Shown here piece by piece: positions 1 to 5,943 of a stretch of 6,685 bases of DNA. The translations under genes were made by a program, and so were the position numbers. Where the stretch lies: contig CALKYG010000191.1 of assembly GCA_938003575.1 (NCBI GenBank), positions 1 to 6,685 of the forward strand, in the 5' to 3' direction. The DNA comes from an uncultured Alphaproteobacteria bacterium (GTDB lineage Bacteria; Pseudomonadota; Alphaproteobacteria; Caulobacterales; Parvularculaceae). The notes beneath the pieces are model-generated. The model ran no database searches. It was not told where the DNA came from and saw only the letters and a list, made by a program, of their open reading frames with translations. How positions within the stretch are numbered: position 1 is the first letter of the stretch; each line of letters starts with the position of its first letter.

Positions 1-5
1 ATCTT

Positions 6-1709
6 TCATTGATTGTCGCCTTCTTCCTCGAACAGCTGCGCGATATCGCCTACCGGCTCGTCGCGCGTCTTTGGGTCGCGGATTGAAATGATTTCCGCAT
101 CCGGAAAGACTTCCAACGCTTTTTTGACAAGCGGGTGGGCGAGAACTTCCGCCGTTCGCGCGTCGCGCAACGTATCCCCGCCCGGCGCCTGCGAATTGAT
201 CGTGACGGCCCATTTCCGCCCGGTCCAATCTCTCAACCGCTGCATCAGACGTCCGGCGAGATCGCTAGGCGCGCGGTCATGCATCCTCAGCTCAATGCGC
301 CCTTGCTCGAAAGATATGAGATGCACGTAGCTCTCAAGTTCAACCTTGAGCTTTGCGTCGCGCTTCAAGTCGGCAAGACGAACAACGTCGAGGAAACTCT
401 CAAGTTTCGGCCCCGGCGGCGCCGATGATACAGGATAGGGAGCGTGCTGCGGCTCTGAATAGGCCGCCTGCAGCGTTGATGATCCGGGTGTTGGGCGCGC
501 GGCTCGGGGCGTAGGTGAAGCCGAAGCGCCGCCAGCAAGCAGTTTCAGCGCTTCATCGGGGGTTGGAAGATCCGCGGCGAAGGCGAGTCGGATAAGCGCG
601 ATCTCTCCCGCTGCGACCGGATCCGGCGCAGTCAGCGTCTCGCTGAGACCTTTCATCAACAGCGACCATGCTCGCGTCAGCGTATTCGTCGCAAGCGTCG
701 CCGACATATCGCGGGCGCGACTTGCGTCCGCCTCGCCCGCCGCACCGTGGCTCGCCGCCTCGATTCCAGCAACTTTGACACGCGTCAGCAAGTGAACGAT
801 CTGAAGGAGGTCGCGGAGAATAACGGCGGGATCGGCGCCGGCGTCGAATTGAGAGCGGTAAAGTTCGAGCGCTCGCTTTGCATCGCCTTTCAATGCAAAC
901 GCCAAAAGGTCCCATGTCTGCGTGCGGTCGGCGAGGCCGAGCATGCCGCGGATCATTTCCGCACTGACGGTTTCATCCGCGCTTGCGCGCTGGATCAGGG
1001 CCTGATCGAGGATCGAAAGCCCGTCTCTCACCGAGCCTTCCGCCGCACGCGCGATCATGAAAAGGCCTTCGCGCTCGACCTTCGCGTTTTCCTTTTCGGC
1101 GATCGCCGACAGGTGATCGGTCAACATTTCAATGTCGATGCGACGCAGATCAAATCGCTGGCAACGTGACAGGACTGTAACCGGCAGTTTTCGGATTTCA
1201 GTCGTCGCAAATATGAATTTCACATGCGGAGGCGGCTCCTCCAGCGTTTTCAGCAACGCATTGAACGCTGGCGTCGACAACATGTGCACTTCGTCGATTA
1301 TGTAAACCTTATAGCGCGCCTCGATTGGCGCATAGCGCACGCCCTCAATGAGATCGCGAATGTCGTTGACGCCCGTGCGCGAGGCCGCGTCCATCTCGAA
1401 AACATCCGGGTGGCGGCTCTCGGCGATCGCGCGACAGTGCCTGCCTTCGACCAGAAGATCGATCGTCGGTCCGTTGTCTTCTCCGTTTGGTCCGACATAA
1501 TTGAGCGCGCGGGCCAGGATTCGCGCCGTCGTCGTCTTACCGACGCCGCGAACGCCGGTCAGAACATAGGCGTGCGCGATGCGTCCTGTCGCAAAGGCGT
1601 TGCGCAGGGTCTTCACCATCGCGCCATGGCCGATGAGATCGTCGAAATTCTGCGGGCGGTATTTGCGCGCGAGAACCTGATAAGGCGTTTTTTCGGAAAC
1701 GGCTGCCAT
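6..1709 (-). CDS. dnaX: DNA polymerase III subunit gamma/tau (clamp-loader ATPase)
   Basis: Cytoplasmic AAA+ subunit of the DNA polymerase III clamp loader, which opens the beta clamp and loads it on primed DNA; the long tau form also ties the polymerase cores to the replisome. Numbered from the ATG at 1709 (567 residues): Walker A GVRGVGKT at 52-59, Walker B IIDEV at 137-141, the SRC motif at 181-183 and sensor 2 GSVRDGLS at 225-232, followed by the collar domain. A Pro/Ala/Ser-rich linker spans about 392-434 and a tau-type C-terminal domain about 435-567. The open frame extends to a TTG at 1718, but the purine-rich AAAGGA at 1721-1726 sits only 2 bases from it and 11 bases from the ATG, so I choose the ATG. 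Of the four zinc-ligand cysteines of E. coli DnaX only one equivalent (C92) is evident, which I recall as usual in alphaproteobacteria. No mid-gene frameshift heptamer was seen, so a short gamma form would need another mechanism. Identity is very secure. Confidence 0.98.
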   Translation of the reverse strand: MAAVSEKTPYQVLARKYRPQNFDDLIGHGAMVKTLRNAFATGRIAHAYVLTGVRGVGKTTTARILARALNYVGPNGEDNGPTIDLLVEGRHCRAIAESRHPDVFEMDAASRTGVNDIRDLIEGVRYAPIEARYKVYIIDEVHMLSTPAFNALLKTLEEPPPHVKFIFATTEIRKLPVTVLSRCQRFDLRRIDIEMLTDHLSAIAEKENAKVEREGLFMIARAAEGSVRDGLSILDQALIQRASADETVSAEMIRGMLGLADRTQTWDLLAFALKGDAKRALELYRSQFDAGADPAVILRDLLQIVHLLTRVKVAGIEAASHGAAGEADASRARDMSATLATNTLTRAWSLLMKGLSETLTAPDPVAAGEIALIRLAFAADLPTPDEALKLLAGGASASPTPRAARPTPGSSTLQAAYSEPQHAPYPVSSAPPGPKLESFLDVVRLADLKRDAKLKVELESYVHLISFEQGRIELRMHDRAPSDLAGRLMQRLRDWTGRKWAVTINSQAPGGDTLRDARTAEVLAHPLVKKALEVFPDAEIISIRDPKTRDEPVGDIAQLFEEEGDNQ

Positions 1710-1733
1710 AAGGGTCAATATCCTTTCCCGGCC

Positions 1734-2134
1734 TTATCCCGCAAGGCGCGCGAGACCTTCCGCGACGGTCGTAACTGGTCAGTGGCCGAGTTCAGCGCGC
1801 CCCCTGGCGTCGTTGATTGTGCGGGCGCGGCTCATGATATAGGCGGCAAACCGCGTGACTGGCGGCGGCGTTTTCGAATTTGAAATGCGGACGAGGGGCC
1901 AGTCAGGTCGGCTATGAGACGAACGAGCCAGCCGGGCGCAGATTTTTCCCCAATCTCGACGCCCGCGGCCGCCATGTTTTCGAGATCGCCGCGCACGGGC
2001 TGCGCGTCGGCCGACTGCAGCACCGCATAGCTCCCTTCTGATCGCGACAGCGCCATAATCGAATAACGCCGCGAAAAAGACCACGCGATTGCGCCGCCGG
2101 CAAAGTCGGAATCACCTGTCAGGAAAATTTTCAT
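1734..2134 (-). pseudogene. Broken NAD-dependent epimerase / extended SDR, internally deleted
   Basis: Remnant of an extended short-chain dehydrogenase (NAD(P)-dependent epimerase/dehydratase; an intact one has roughly 320 residues). From the ATG at 2134 it reads MKIFLTGDSDFAGGAIAW, a Rossmann start whose GxxGxxG motif is damaged: the middle glycine is Asp10. It continues to the conserved ALSRSEGS and PVRGDLEN segments. At about residue 53 (near 1977) it jumps straight into what looks like the C-terminal region of the same family (AAGVEIGEKSAPGWLVRLIADL), so some 190 middle residues, including the catalytic YxxxK region, are absent. Near 1898 the coding frame shifts, and family sequence resumes in another frame (KTPPPVTRFAAYIMSRARTI, then INDARGRAELGH). 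A TGA at 1779-1781 interrupts it, and the same frame continues as PVTTVAEGLARLAG to a TAA at 1734-1736. Four separate lesions make a functional oxidoreductase implausible. An intact open frame of about 100 residues (1832-2134) remains and could still be translated. Confidence 0.82.
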
Positions 2135-2135
2135 C

Positions 2136-2160
2136 AAAACCGCCGTGTTCCGGCTGGCGG
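2136..2160 (-). terminator. Probable rho-independent terminator of ffs
   Basis: Just downstream of the SRP RNA the transcript can form CCGCC (2160-2156), an 11-base loop and GGCGG (2144-2140), followed by TTTT (2139-2136). A shorter nested stem GCCG-gaaca-CGGC is also possible. The stem is short and the U-tract only four bases, so termination may be incomplete. The position, seven bases after the SRP RNA closing helix, is right. Confidence 0.45.
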
Positions 2161-2166
2161 GAAGGT

Positions 2167-2257
2167 GGAAGGCTGAAACGACCCGGGCCGAAACTCGTTA
2201 CGGCTGCTTCCTTCCGGACCTGACCGGGTTGGCGAGAGGTCCGTCCGCCAGCCTTCC
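2167..2257 (-). ncRNA. ffs: Small signal recognition particle RNA (4.5S / SRP RNA)
   Basis: RNA scaffold of the bacterial SRP. It binds Ffh and, with FtsY, delivers nascent inner-membrane proteins to the translocon. The near-invariant hairpin core is at 2225-2202 on the minus strand: GGTC-AGG-TCC-GGAA-GGA-AGCA-GCC, with the GGAA tetraloop and the asymmetric and symmetric internal loops that bind the Ffh M domain. Below it I can draw CTCG/CGAG and CGGACC/GGGTCG helices. A perfect 9-bp closing helix forms between GGAAGGCTG (2257-2249) and CAGCCTTCC (2175-2167), giving about 91 nt, within the range of the small bacterial SRP RNA class. The predicted start at 2257 lies correctly downstream of a promoter. 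The ffs-dnaX neighbourhood is common in alphaproteobacteria. The core is beyond doubt; the exact ends are inferred from pairing. Confidence 0.95.
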
Positions 2258-2264
2258 GAGGCGC

Positions 2265-2293
2265 TATATCCGCGCTCGAGGCTGTGAACGCAA
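2265..2293 (-). promoter_or_regulatory. Sigma-70-type promoter for ffs
   Basis: On the minus strand TTGCGT (2293-2288) is followed after exactly 17 bases by GATATA (2270-2265). Seven bases further is G2257, where the SRP RNA closing helix begins. The -10 is only a partial match to consensus, but spacing and position fit a strong stable-RNA promoter. Confidence 0.6.
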
Positions 2294-2311
2294 GAGGGCC
2301 GATTGTGAAGA

Positions 2312-2325
2312 CCGCCCCCGGGCGG
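2312..2325. repeat. GC-rich palindrome between divergent ffs and DoxX-like gene
   Basis: CCGCCC-CC-GGGCGG is a 6-bp perfect inverted repeat with a 2-base centre, about 20 bases upstream of the ffs -35 and 56 bases upstream of the DoxX-like start. It has no U-tract on either strand, so it is not a terminator. It could be a protein-binding site acting on either divergent gene, or a chance product of high GC. Confidence 0.3.
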
Positions 2326-2381
2326 CCGTGTGGTAGGCGCTTGCTTCAACCATTGACCGGACGATCGAGGGGTCACACAGC

Positions 2382-2846
2382 ATGATTCGACGTTTCCTCC
2401 CCTGGGCAGGCGGCCTTTTCATCTCAGTCATTTTTCTCGATTCGCTGCGGTTCAAATTCACTGGCCATCCGACGCCCCGTCATATTTTCGAAACGTTGAA
2501 GGAGTGGTCAGGGATCGGGCTCTTTTACCCCGCAGGTCCGTGGATCATCGGGCTTGGCGAGCTTGCCTCCTCAGTCCTCTTGATCGCCGCGCCGCTGCTG
2601 CTTGTCTCAATAAAGAGGACTCGCTTCGCCAATCTGTCGCAATTTGCAGGTGCACTTATCGCATTCGGCGTCATGTCTGGCGCCATCCTGTTTCATCTCT
2701 TCACTCCGCTCGGCGTCAGAACGCCTGTTGAGTGGACTGACGGCGCTCCTACAAAATTCTCCGCTGCCCTTTTCTATTCCGCGTGCGCAAGCTGGGTCTT
2801 CGCGCTAGCTATTCTCGTTCTGCGACGGTCCGCGTTGAAATCCTGA
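2382..2846 (+). CDS. DoxX-like four-helix inner-membrane protein, function unknown
   Basis: A 154-residue integral membrane protein with four hydrophobic segments at roughly residues 7-21, 54-77, 85-107 and 126-147, the usual size and topology of DoxX-like proteins. Conserved-looking signatures are SLRFKFTGHP after helix 1, ELASSVLL in helix 2 and SGAILFHLFTPLGV at the end of helix 3, which I recognise from uncharacterised DoxX-related proteins. No catalytic or cofactor motif is visible, and the family has no single agreed activity; some members are linked to thiosulfate:quinone oxidoreductase or to redox homeostasis. The ATG is preceded by GAGGGG (2367-2372) at 9-base spacing. It diverges from ffs and lies 54 bases upstream of nudC on the same strand, so the two may be co-transcribed. 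I find no convincing sigma-70 promoter in 2294-2366. Membrane topology is confident; the family name is moderate. Confidence 0.8.
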   Translation: MIRRFLPWAGGLFISVIFLDSLRFKFTGHPTPRHIFETLKEWSGIGLFYPAGPWIIGLGELASSVLLIAAPLLLVSIKRTRFANLSQFAGALIAFGVMSGAILFHLFTPLGVRTPVEWTDGAPTKFSAALFYSACASWVFALAILVLRRSALKS

Positions 2847-2900
2847 TCGGTGCTGCGCCCGCCGCTGGCCTCCGGTCGCGTACGGCTGTAGATCCTTGTC

Positions 2901-3821
2901 ATGCACGTTGCGGACATCATCGCCTTCGCCGGCAATCCGCTTGATCGCGCCTGCGACGCGCGCACTCTTCCCGAATGGGTCGATGCGCGCGTTTCCGACC
3001 CGTTGAGCGTCTTTCTCCCGCTTTATCGCGGGGATCCGCTGCTTCGCGACGGCGCGGCAGTGTTTCTCGCCGCCTCCGCGCGCAGCGAATTTCCATCATC
3101 GGCGCCGATTGTCTTTTTGGGCCTAAAAGGAAATGTGCCGCATTTCGCTGTCGATCTTTCCGCCGCGGCTTCGCCAGGCGACGCCCCGTTCGCGGAATTC
3201 GGCGCCTATACGCCGCTGCGCGAGGCCGCCTTCTCTTTGAAGGAGGGGGACCTCGCAATCATCGGCCAGGCGCGCTGGCTCCTCGACTGGCATCGTCGGC
3301 ATCGGCATTGCGCCGTATGCGGGTCGATGACAGAGATTAAGGATGGCGGCGCAAAACGACATTGCCCAGAATGCGGGGCGGAACACTTTCCAAGATCGGA
3401 CCCTGTTGCGATCGTCCTCGCCGTGCATGACGGCGCCTGCCTTCTCGGCCGCGGTCCGCATTTCCCGTCCGGCTTTCTGTCAGCGTTGGCCGGTTTTGTG
3501 GAGGCTTGCGAAACGCCGGAAGAATGCGCCGTGCGCGAGCTGCGCGAGGAAGCCGGCGTCGCCCTCACAGCTGTCCGCTATCAGTTCTCGCAGCCCTGGC
3601 CGTTTCCGTCGTCGCTGATGATGGGCTTCATCGCAGACGCAAAGGATCGCGCACTCAGTCTTGATACCAAGGAGATTGTCGAGGCGCGCTGGGTCGAAAG
3701 CGCCGAAATCCGCTCGCTTCTCGCAGGCGAAACACGCGACGACATCCGATTGCCGCCGAGATTTACGATCGCCCGGCGCCTGATTGAGCGCTGGATCTCG
3801 CTTGAGCAGTCGCCGCGCTAG
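2901..3821 (+). CDS. nudC: NAD(+) diphosphatase / NADH pyrophosphatase (NAD-RNA decapping Nudix hydrolase)
   Basis: Hydrolyses NADH/NAD to NMN(H) and AMP; NudC-family enzymes also remove 5' NAD caps from RNA. It is cytoplasmic and metal dependent, with 306 residues. The N-terminal domain (about 1-125) begins with the alphaproteobacterial-looking FAGNPLDR. A zinc ribbon follows with C137, C140, C155 and C158 (CAVC...CPEC). The Nudix box at 198-220 fits GX5EX7REUXEEXGU completely (G198, E204, R212-E213, E216-E217, G219), so catalysis should be intact. The family-specific SQPWPFPSS at 230-238 separates NudC from other Nudix hydrolases. The ATG is the first start after an in-frame TAG at 2889-2891; its Shine-Dalgarno sequence is weak, which suggests low expression or dependence on the upstream membrane-protein gene. 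The stop TAG overlaps the stop of the convergent lipoprotein gene. Identity is very secure. Confidence 0.97.
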   Translation: MHVADIIAFAGNPLDRACDARTLPEWVDARVSDPLSVFLPLYRGDPLLRDGAAVFLAASARSEFPSSAPIVFLGLKGNVPHFAVDLSAAASPGDAPFAEFGAYTPLREAAFSLKEGDLAIIGQARWLLDWHRRHRHCAVCGSMTEIKDGGAKRHCPECGAEHFPRSDPVAIVLAVHDGACLLGRGPHFPSGFLSALAGFVEACETPEECAVRELREEAGVALTAVRYQFSQPWPFPSSLMMGFIADAKDRALSLDTKEIVEARWVESAEIRSLLAGETRDDIRLPPRFTIARRLIERWISLEQSPR

Positions 3822-4327
3822 TTTCCCATCGCGTCGTCAAAGCGGCTGCGCATCGCTTCCGTTTCGGTCGATATTTCCTCATCGACCTTTTCGACAAAAG
3901 CCACCATACCCGCGAGGATTGCTTCATTGTGCCTTTCGCCCCTTGTTTTCAGCTCGGCGACAGCGAGAGCCATTTCGCGGCGCGCCGCTGACGCGCGCGC
4001 CGAAAAGTCGCCCAACCTCTCGACCGCCGCCGCCCCATTGCGTTTGTCCGACGCCGTCGCACCTTTAGCCGACGCAGCTGAGATGAGACGCCGCAGTCCG
4101 GGGATCTCACGATCATAATCCGTGATGATCTCCAGCGATTTCTCGACGATCGCGTTCAACCGTAATACGGTCTCTTTTGTAAACGGCGAGCCAATTCCGT
4201 CAGCGCCAAGCTCGACGAATTCTGGATGCGGCGGTTCCGAGGCGGCCATGTCCCCGGCGCGATCGACGGCGCAGCCAGCCGCCAAGAGTACGAATAGAAG
4301 CTTGCCTGCCGCTTGCAACACGCTCAC
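3818..4327 (-). CDS. Small helical lipoprotein translationally coupled to the haloperoxidase
   Basis: I do not recognise this protein. From the GTG at 4327 it has 169 residues: a short hydrophobic signal (KLLFVLLAAGC) ending in a lipobox with lipidated Cys19, then a polar, Ala/Glu/Arg-rich body that looks almost wholly alpha-helical, with coiled-coil-like stretches at about 50-85 and 98-160. Ala at +2 would favour outer-membrane sorting if the enterobacterial Lol rule applies. No enzyme motif is visible. The GTG overlaps the haloperoxidase stop as GTGA, a classical coupling arrangement, so the two proteins should be made together and both exported. A second GTG at 4321 (167 residues) is an equally possible start. 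The open frame continues upstream to 4423, but that extension lies inside the haloperoxidase gene and would bury the signal sequence. The stop TAG at 3818-3820 shares CTAG with nudC. Existence as a gene is likely; function is unknown. Confidence 0.78.
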   Translation of the reverse strand: MSVLQAAGKLLFVLLAAGCAVDRAGDMAASEPPHPEFVELGADGIGSPFTKETVLRLNAIVEKSLEIITDYDREIPGLRRLISAASAKGATASDKRNGAAAVERLGDFSARASAARREMALAVAELKTRGERHNEAILAGMVAFVEKVDEEISTETEAMRSRFDDAMGN

Positions 4328-5943
4328 TTGGCCTTCTTCTTCCTGAAAGGCTCTATGCCGTCGAGCACATGGCGTCCGACTTTCACCCCGATCGCCTGTC
4401 CTTGTGTGTTGTCGTAGCTCCAATGGACGCCATTATAAATGCGGCTCAATCCGTTTTCGAATTGGGCCTCGGTGAATGAATCAAAACGGACGGGCACTAG
4501 TGGCCGCGGCGTACCAAAAGGATCGACGCCGTTTCCGTCATATTCTTCTGAGACGAACGTAAAAGGAGTTCTGTGGCCGTAAAACCGTCGCATGATCTCG
4601 AAAGTCGCGGCGCCGAACGTCGCGTGCCCCGACGGATACGCCGGGAATGGCGGCGTCGCGCGAATAGGCGCAGTAGTGTTGATCACGGAGACGCCGACGG
4701 GGCTCCAGCCTGCATCAGTCGCTGTCGACGGAACGCTGTCGCCTCGCCGGATTGCGGTCACTGGACGCCAGTAATTGTAATAGTATTTGCTGTCCCACGC
4801 AGCGATTCCGGCGTCAGCCAACGCAACGTGAACCATAGCCAGGAAACGCGCGAGATCCGCAGCATTCCTGACACCCTTGTCCATCGCGACCTGAACGGCG
4901 ATTTGCGCGAAGAGGCGCGGCGGCGTTCCGAGCCTGGGGACACCGTCATAACCCCAATAATTTCCGATGAAGCGTGTCTGGGGAGTCGACACGCTTTGCG
5001 TCCCGGTATTGTCCGGAGAACCGCCGACGGCGGCGACCTCATTATACGCGGCGACATAGGCGGCCGATCCCGGAGGCGGCGGCGGCGGTGCACGGAATTG
5101 ATTTCCGCTTGTGAGCGCGAAAGGGGTGACGCCGCCCCAATAGGCGCCGAGCGCAAGTTCATTCACGCCTGACGGCGTTGAGGGATTGGGGGTAAGCGGA
5201 TCGGGCGTCCACTCATACATTAGCGCAGTTCCGCCATTCACCGGCGTTCCATAGTGTGTTGACGAACCCGATGCGATTCGTCCGCCTTCCCCGTAATCGG
5301 GCTCCGGGTCGAAGGAGTTATCCGCCGCCCTGCGCATCATGATGGCGCTGGCGGAAGCCTTTCCAATCCGGCGTCCGCGACTGATCGCCGACCGCGGCTC
5401 CGAAAGCGTCATCAGATCGGCTGCGAGGAGTTCGTCGATACGTTTCTTCTGACCAGGATAAAGGGCGACAAGCACGTCATGTGCGGCGTAGGCGATCGCT
5501 GCGTTCATTGAGGCGTTAGCCGGCGCCTCGCCGATATCATTATAGGCGTTGTATCTTTGTTCAAACGCATTGACCGCGTCGAATACCGCAATCTGGGTCA
5601 TTGCGAGCGCGCGGCTCGCGCGTGTCGGGCCGACCTGATCTGCGGGCGGGGCGCCGGTACTGGGATCAGCAGTCAGATCGACCGCGATCGCATCCAACAG
5701 CGCCTTGTGCCAGAACGCGACGCGCCGCACAGAATCCTTTTTTTCATGGGCGCCTGCACGCGTATCCAGGCGCTGAAGCGCGCTTCGGGACAGGAGCAAA
5801 CTCGCCTCATCGCCGACATATCCGTACATTTGCCTTTCTGTGATTGTCGGCTTGCGGTTGTCAGCCGCAGTCGCATCGGCGAACGAAAGCCCAATCATCG
5901 CGGCGGCGGAACAGAACGCGGCGCGGCGTGCAATTGCTTTCAT
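4324..5943 (-). CDS. Secreted vanadium-dependent haloperoxidase / PAP2-superfamily enzyme
   Basis: Predicted exported enzyme of 539 residues. The vanadium haloperoxidase family uses vanadate and hydrogen peroxide to oxidise halides to hypohalous acid; related PAP2 proteins are acid phosphatases. A signal peptide spans about 1-27 (MKAIARR, a hydrophobic core, then ATAAD). All vanadate-pocket residues are present in C-terminal order: K386 and R393 in SKYYYNYWRPVTAIR; S438, G439 and the acid-base H440 in YPSGHATFG; R501 and H507 in SRIYNGVHWSYD. The spacings K-x6-R and R-x5-H equal those of the fungal chloroperoxidase (K353/R360, R490/H496). A proline run (APPPPPPG, 285-292) lies in a Gly/Pro/Ser/Thr-rich stretch before the catalytic domain, and the protein ends in a basic RKKKAK. 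GGAG at 5952-5955 is 8 bases from the ATG. It lies downstream of pheA and overlaps the lipoprotein gene by four bases. Halide preference cannot be read from the sequence, and a phosphatase role is not excluded. Confidence 0.9.
   Translation of the reverse strand: MKAIARRAAFCSAAAMIGLSFADATAADNRKPTITERQMYGYVGDEASLLLSRSALQRLDTRAGAHEKKDSVRRVAFWHKALLDAIAVDLTADPSTGAPPADQVGPTRASRALAMTQIAVFDAVNAFEQRYNAYNDIGEAPANASMNAAIAYAAHDVLVALYPGQKKRIDELLAADLMTLSEPRSAISRGRRIGKASASAIMMRRAADNSFDPEPDYGEGGRIASGSSTHYGTPVNGGTALMYEWTPDPLTPNPSTPSGVNELALGAYWGGVTPFALTSGNQFRAPPPPPPGSAAYVAAYNEVAAVGGSPDNTGTQSVSTPQTRFIGNYWGYDGVPRLGTPPRLFAQIAVQVAMDKGVRNAADLARFLAMVHVALADAGIAAWDSKYYYNYWRPVTAIRRGDSVPSTATDAGWSPVGVSVINTTAPIRATPPFPAYPSGHATFGAATFEIMRRFYGHRTPFTFVSEEYDGNGVDPFGTPRPLVPVRFDSFTEAQFENGLSRIYNGVHWSYDNTQGQAIGVKVGRHVLDGIEPFRKKKAK
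4332..4338 (-). promoter_or_regulatory. Ribosome binding site of the lipoprotein gene, inside the haloperoxidase tail
   Basis: AAGAAGG at 4338-4332 on the minus strand lies 4 bases before the GTG at 4327 and 10 before the GTG at 4321, so it cannot settle which start is used. These bases also encode the basic end of the haloperoxidase (RKKKAK), so one sequence serves as both coding end and start signal. Confidence 0.55.

Noticed and set aside
115..130. Run of six A on the dnaX coding strand (GTC AAA AAA GCG), a possible programmed frameshift site for making gamma.
   Set aside because: It lies about 40 codons from the dnaX end, so slippage would only change the tail and could not give a short gamma form; no paired stem or upstream Shine-Dalgarno-like stimulator is evident.
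553..915. Minus-strand open frame of 120 codons inside dnaX.
   Set aside because: It is in a different frame of the same strand as dnaX, Arg-rich and without motifs; dnaX itself is continuous through this region.
1710..1718. TTG at 1718 as the dnaX start.
   Set aside because: The Shine-Dalgarno-like AAAGGA would be only 2 bases away, whereas the ATG at 1709 is at workable spacing.
1224..1883. Plus-strand open frame of 219 codons opposite the dnaX 5' end and the pseudogene.
   Set aside because: It is rich in Arg and Ala with no domain, and runs across dnaX, its ribosome binding site and the pseudogene; typical antisense shadow in GC-rich coding DNA.
4328..4423. Longer N-terminus for the lipoprotein, starting at 4423.
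   Set aside because: The extra 32 residues are out-of-frame haloperoxidase codons with no family sense and would place the lipobox signal in the middle of the protein; GTG at 4327 with GTGA overlap is the natural start.
4573..5172. Plus-strand open frame of 199 codons inside the haloperoxidase gene.
   Set aside because: Arg/Ser-rich low-information composition, no motif, and it opposes a gene with a complete catalytic residue set.
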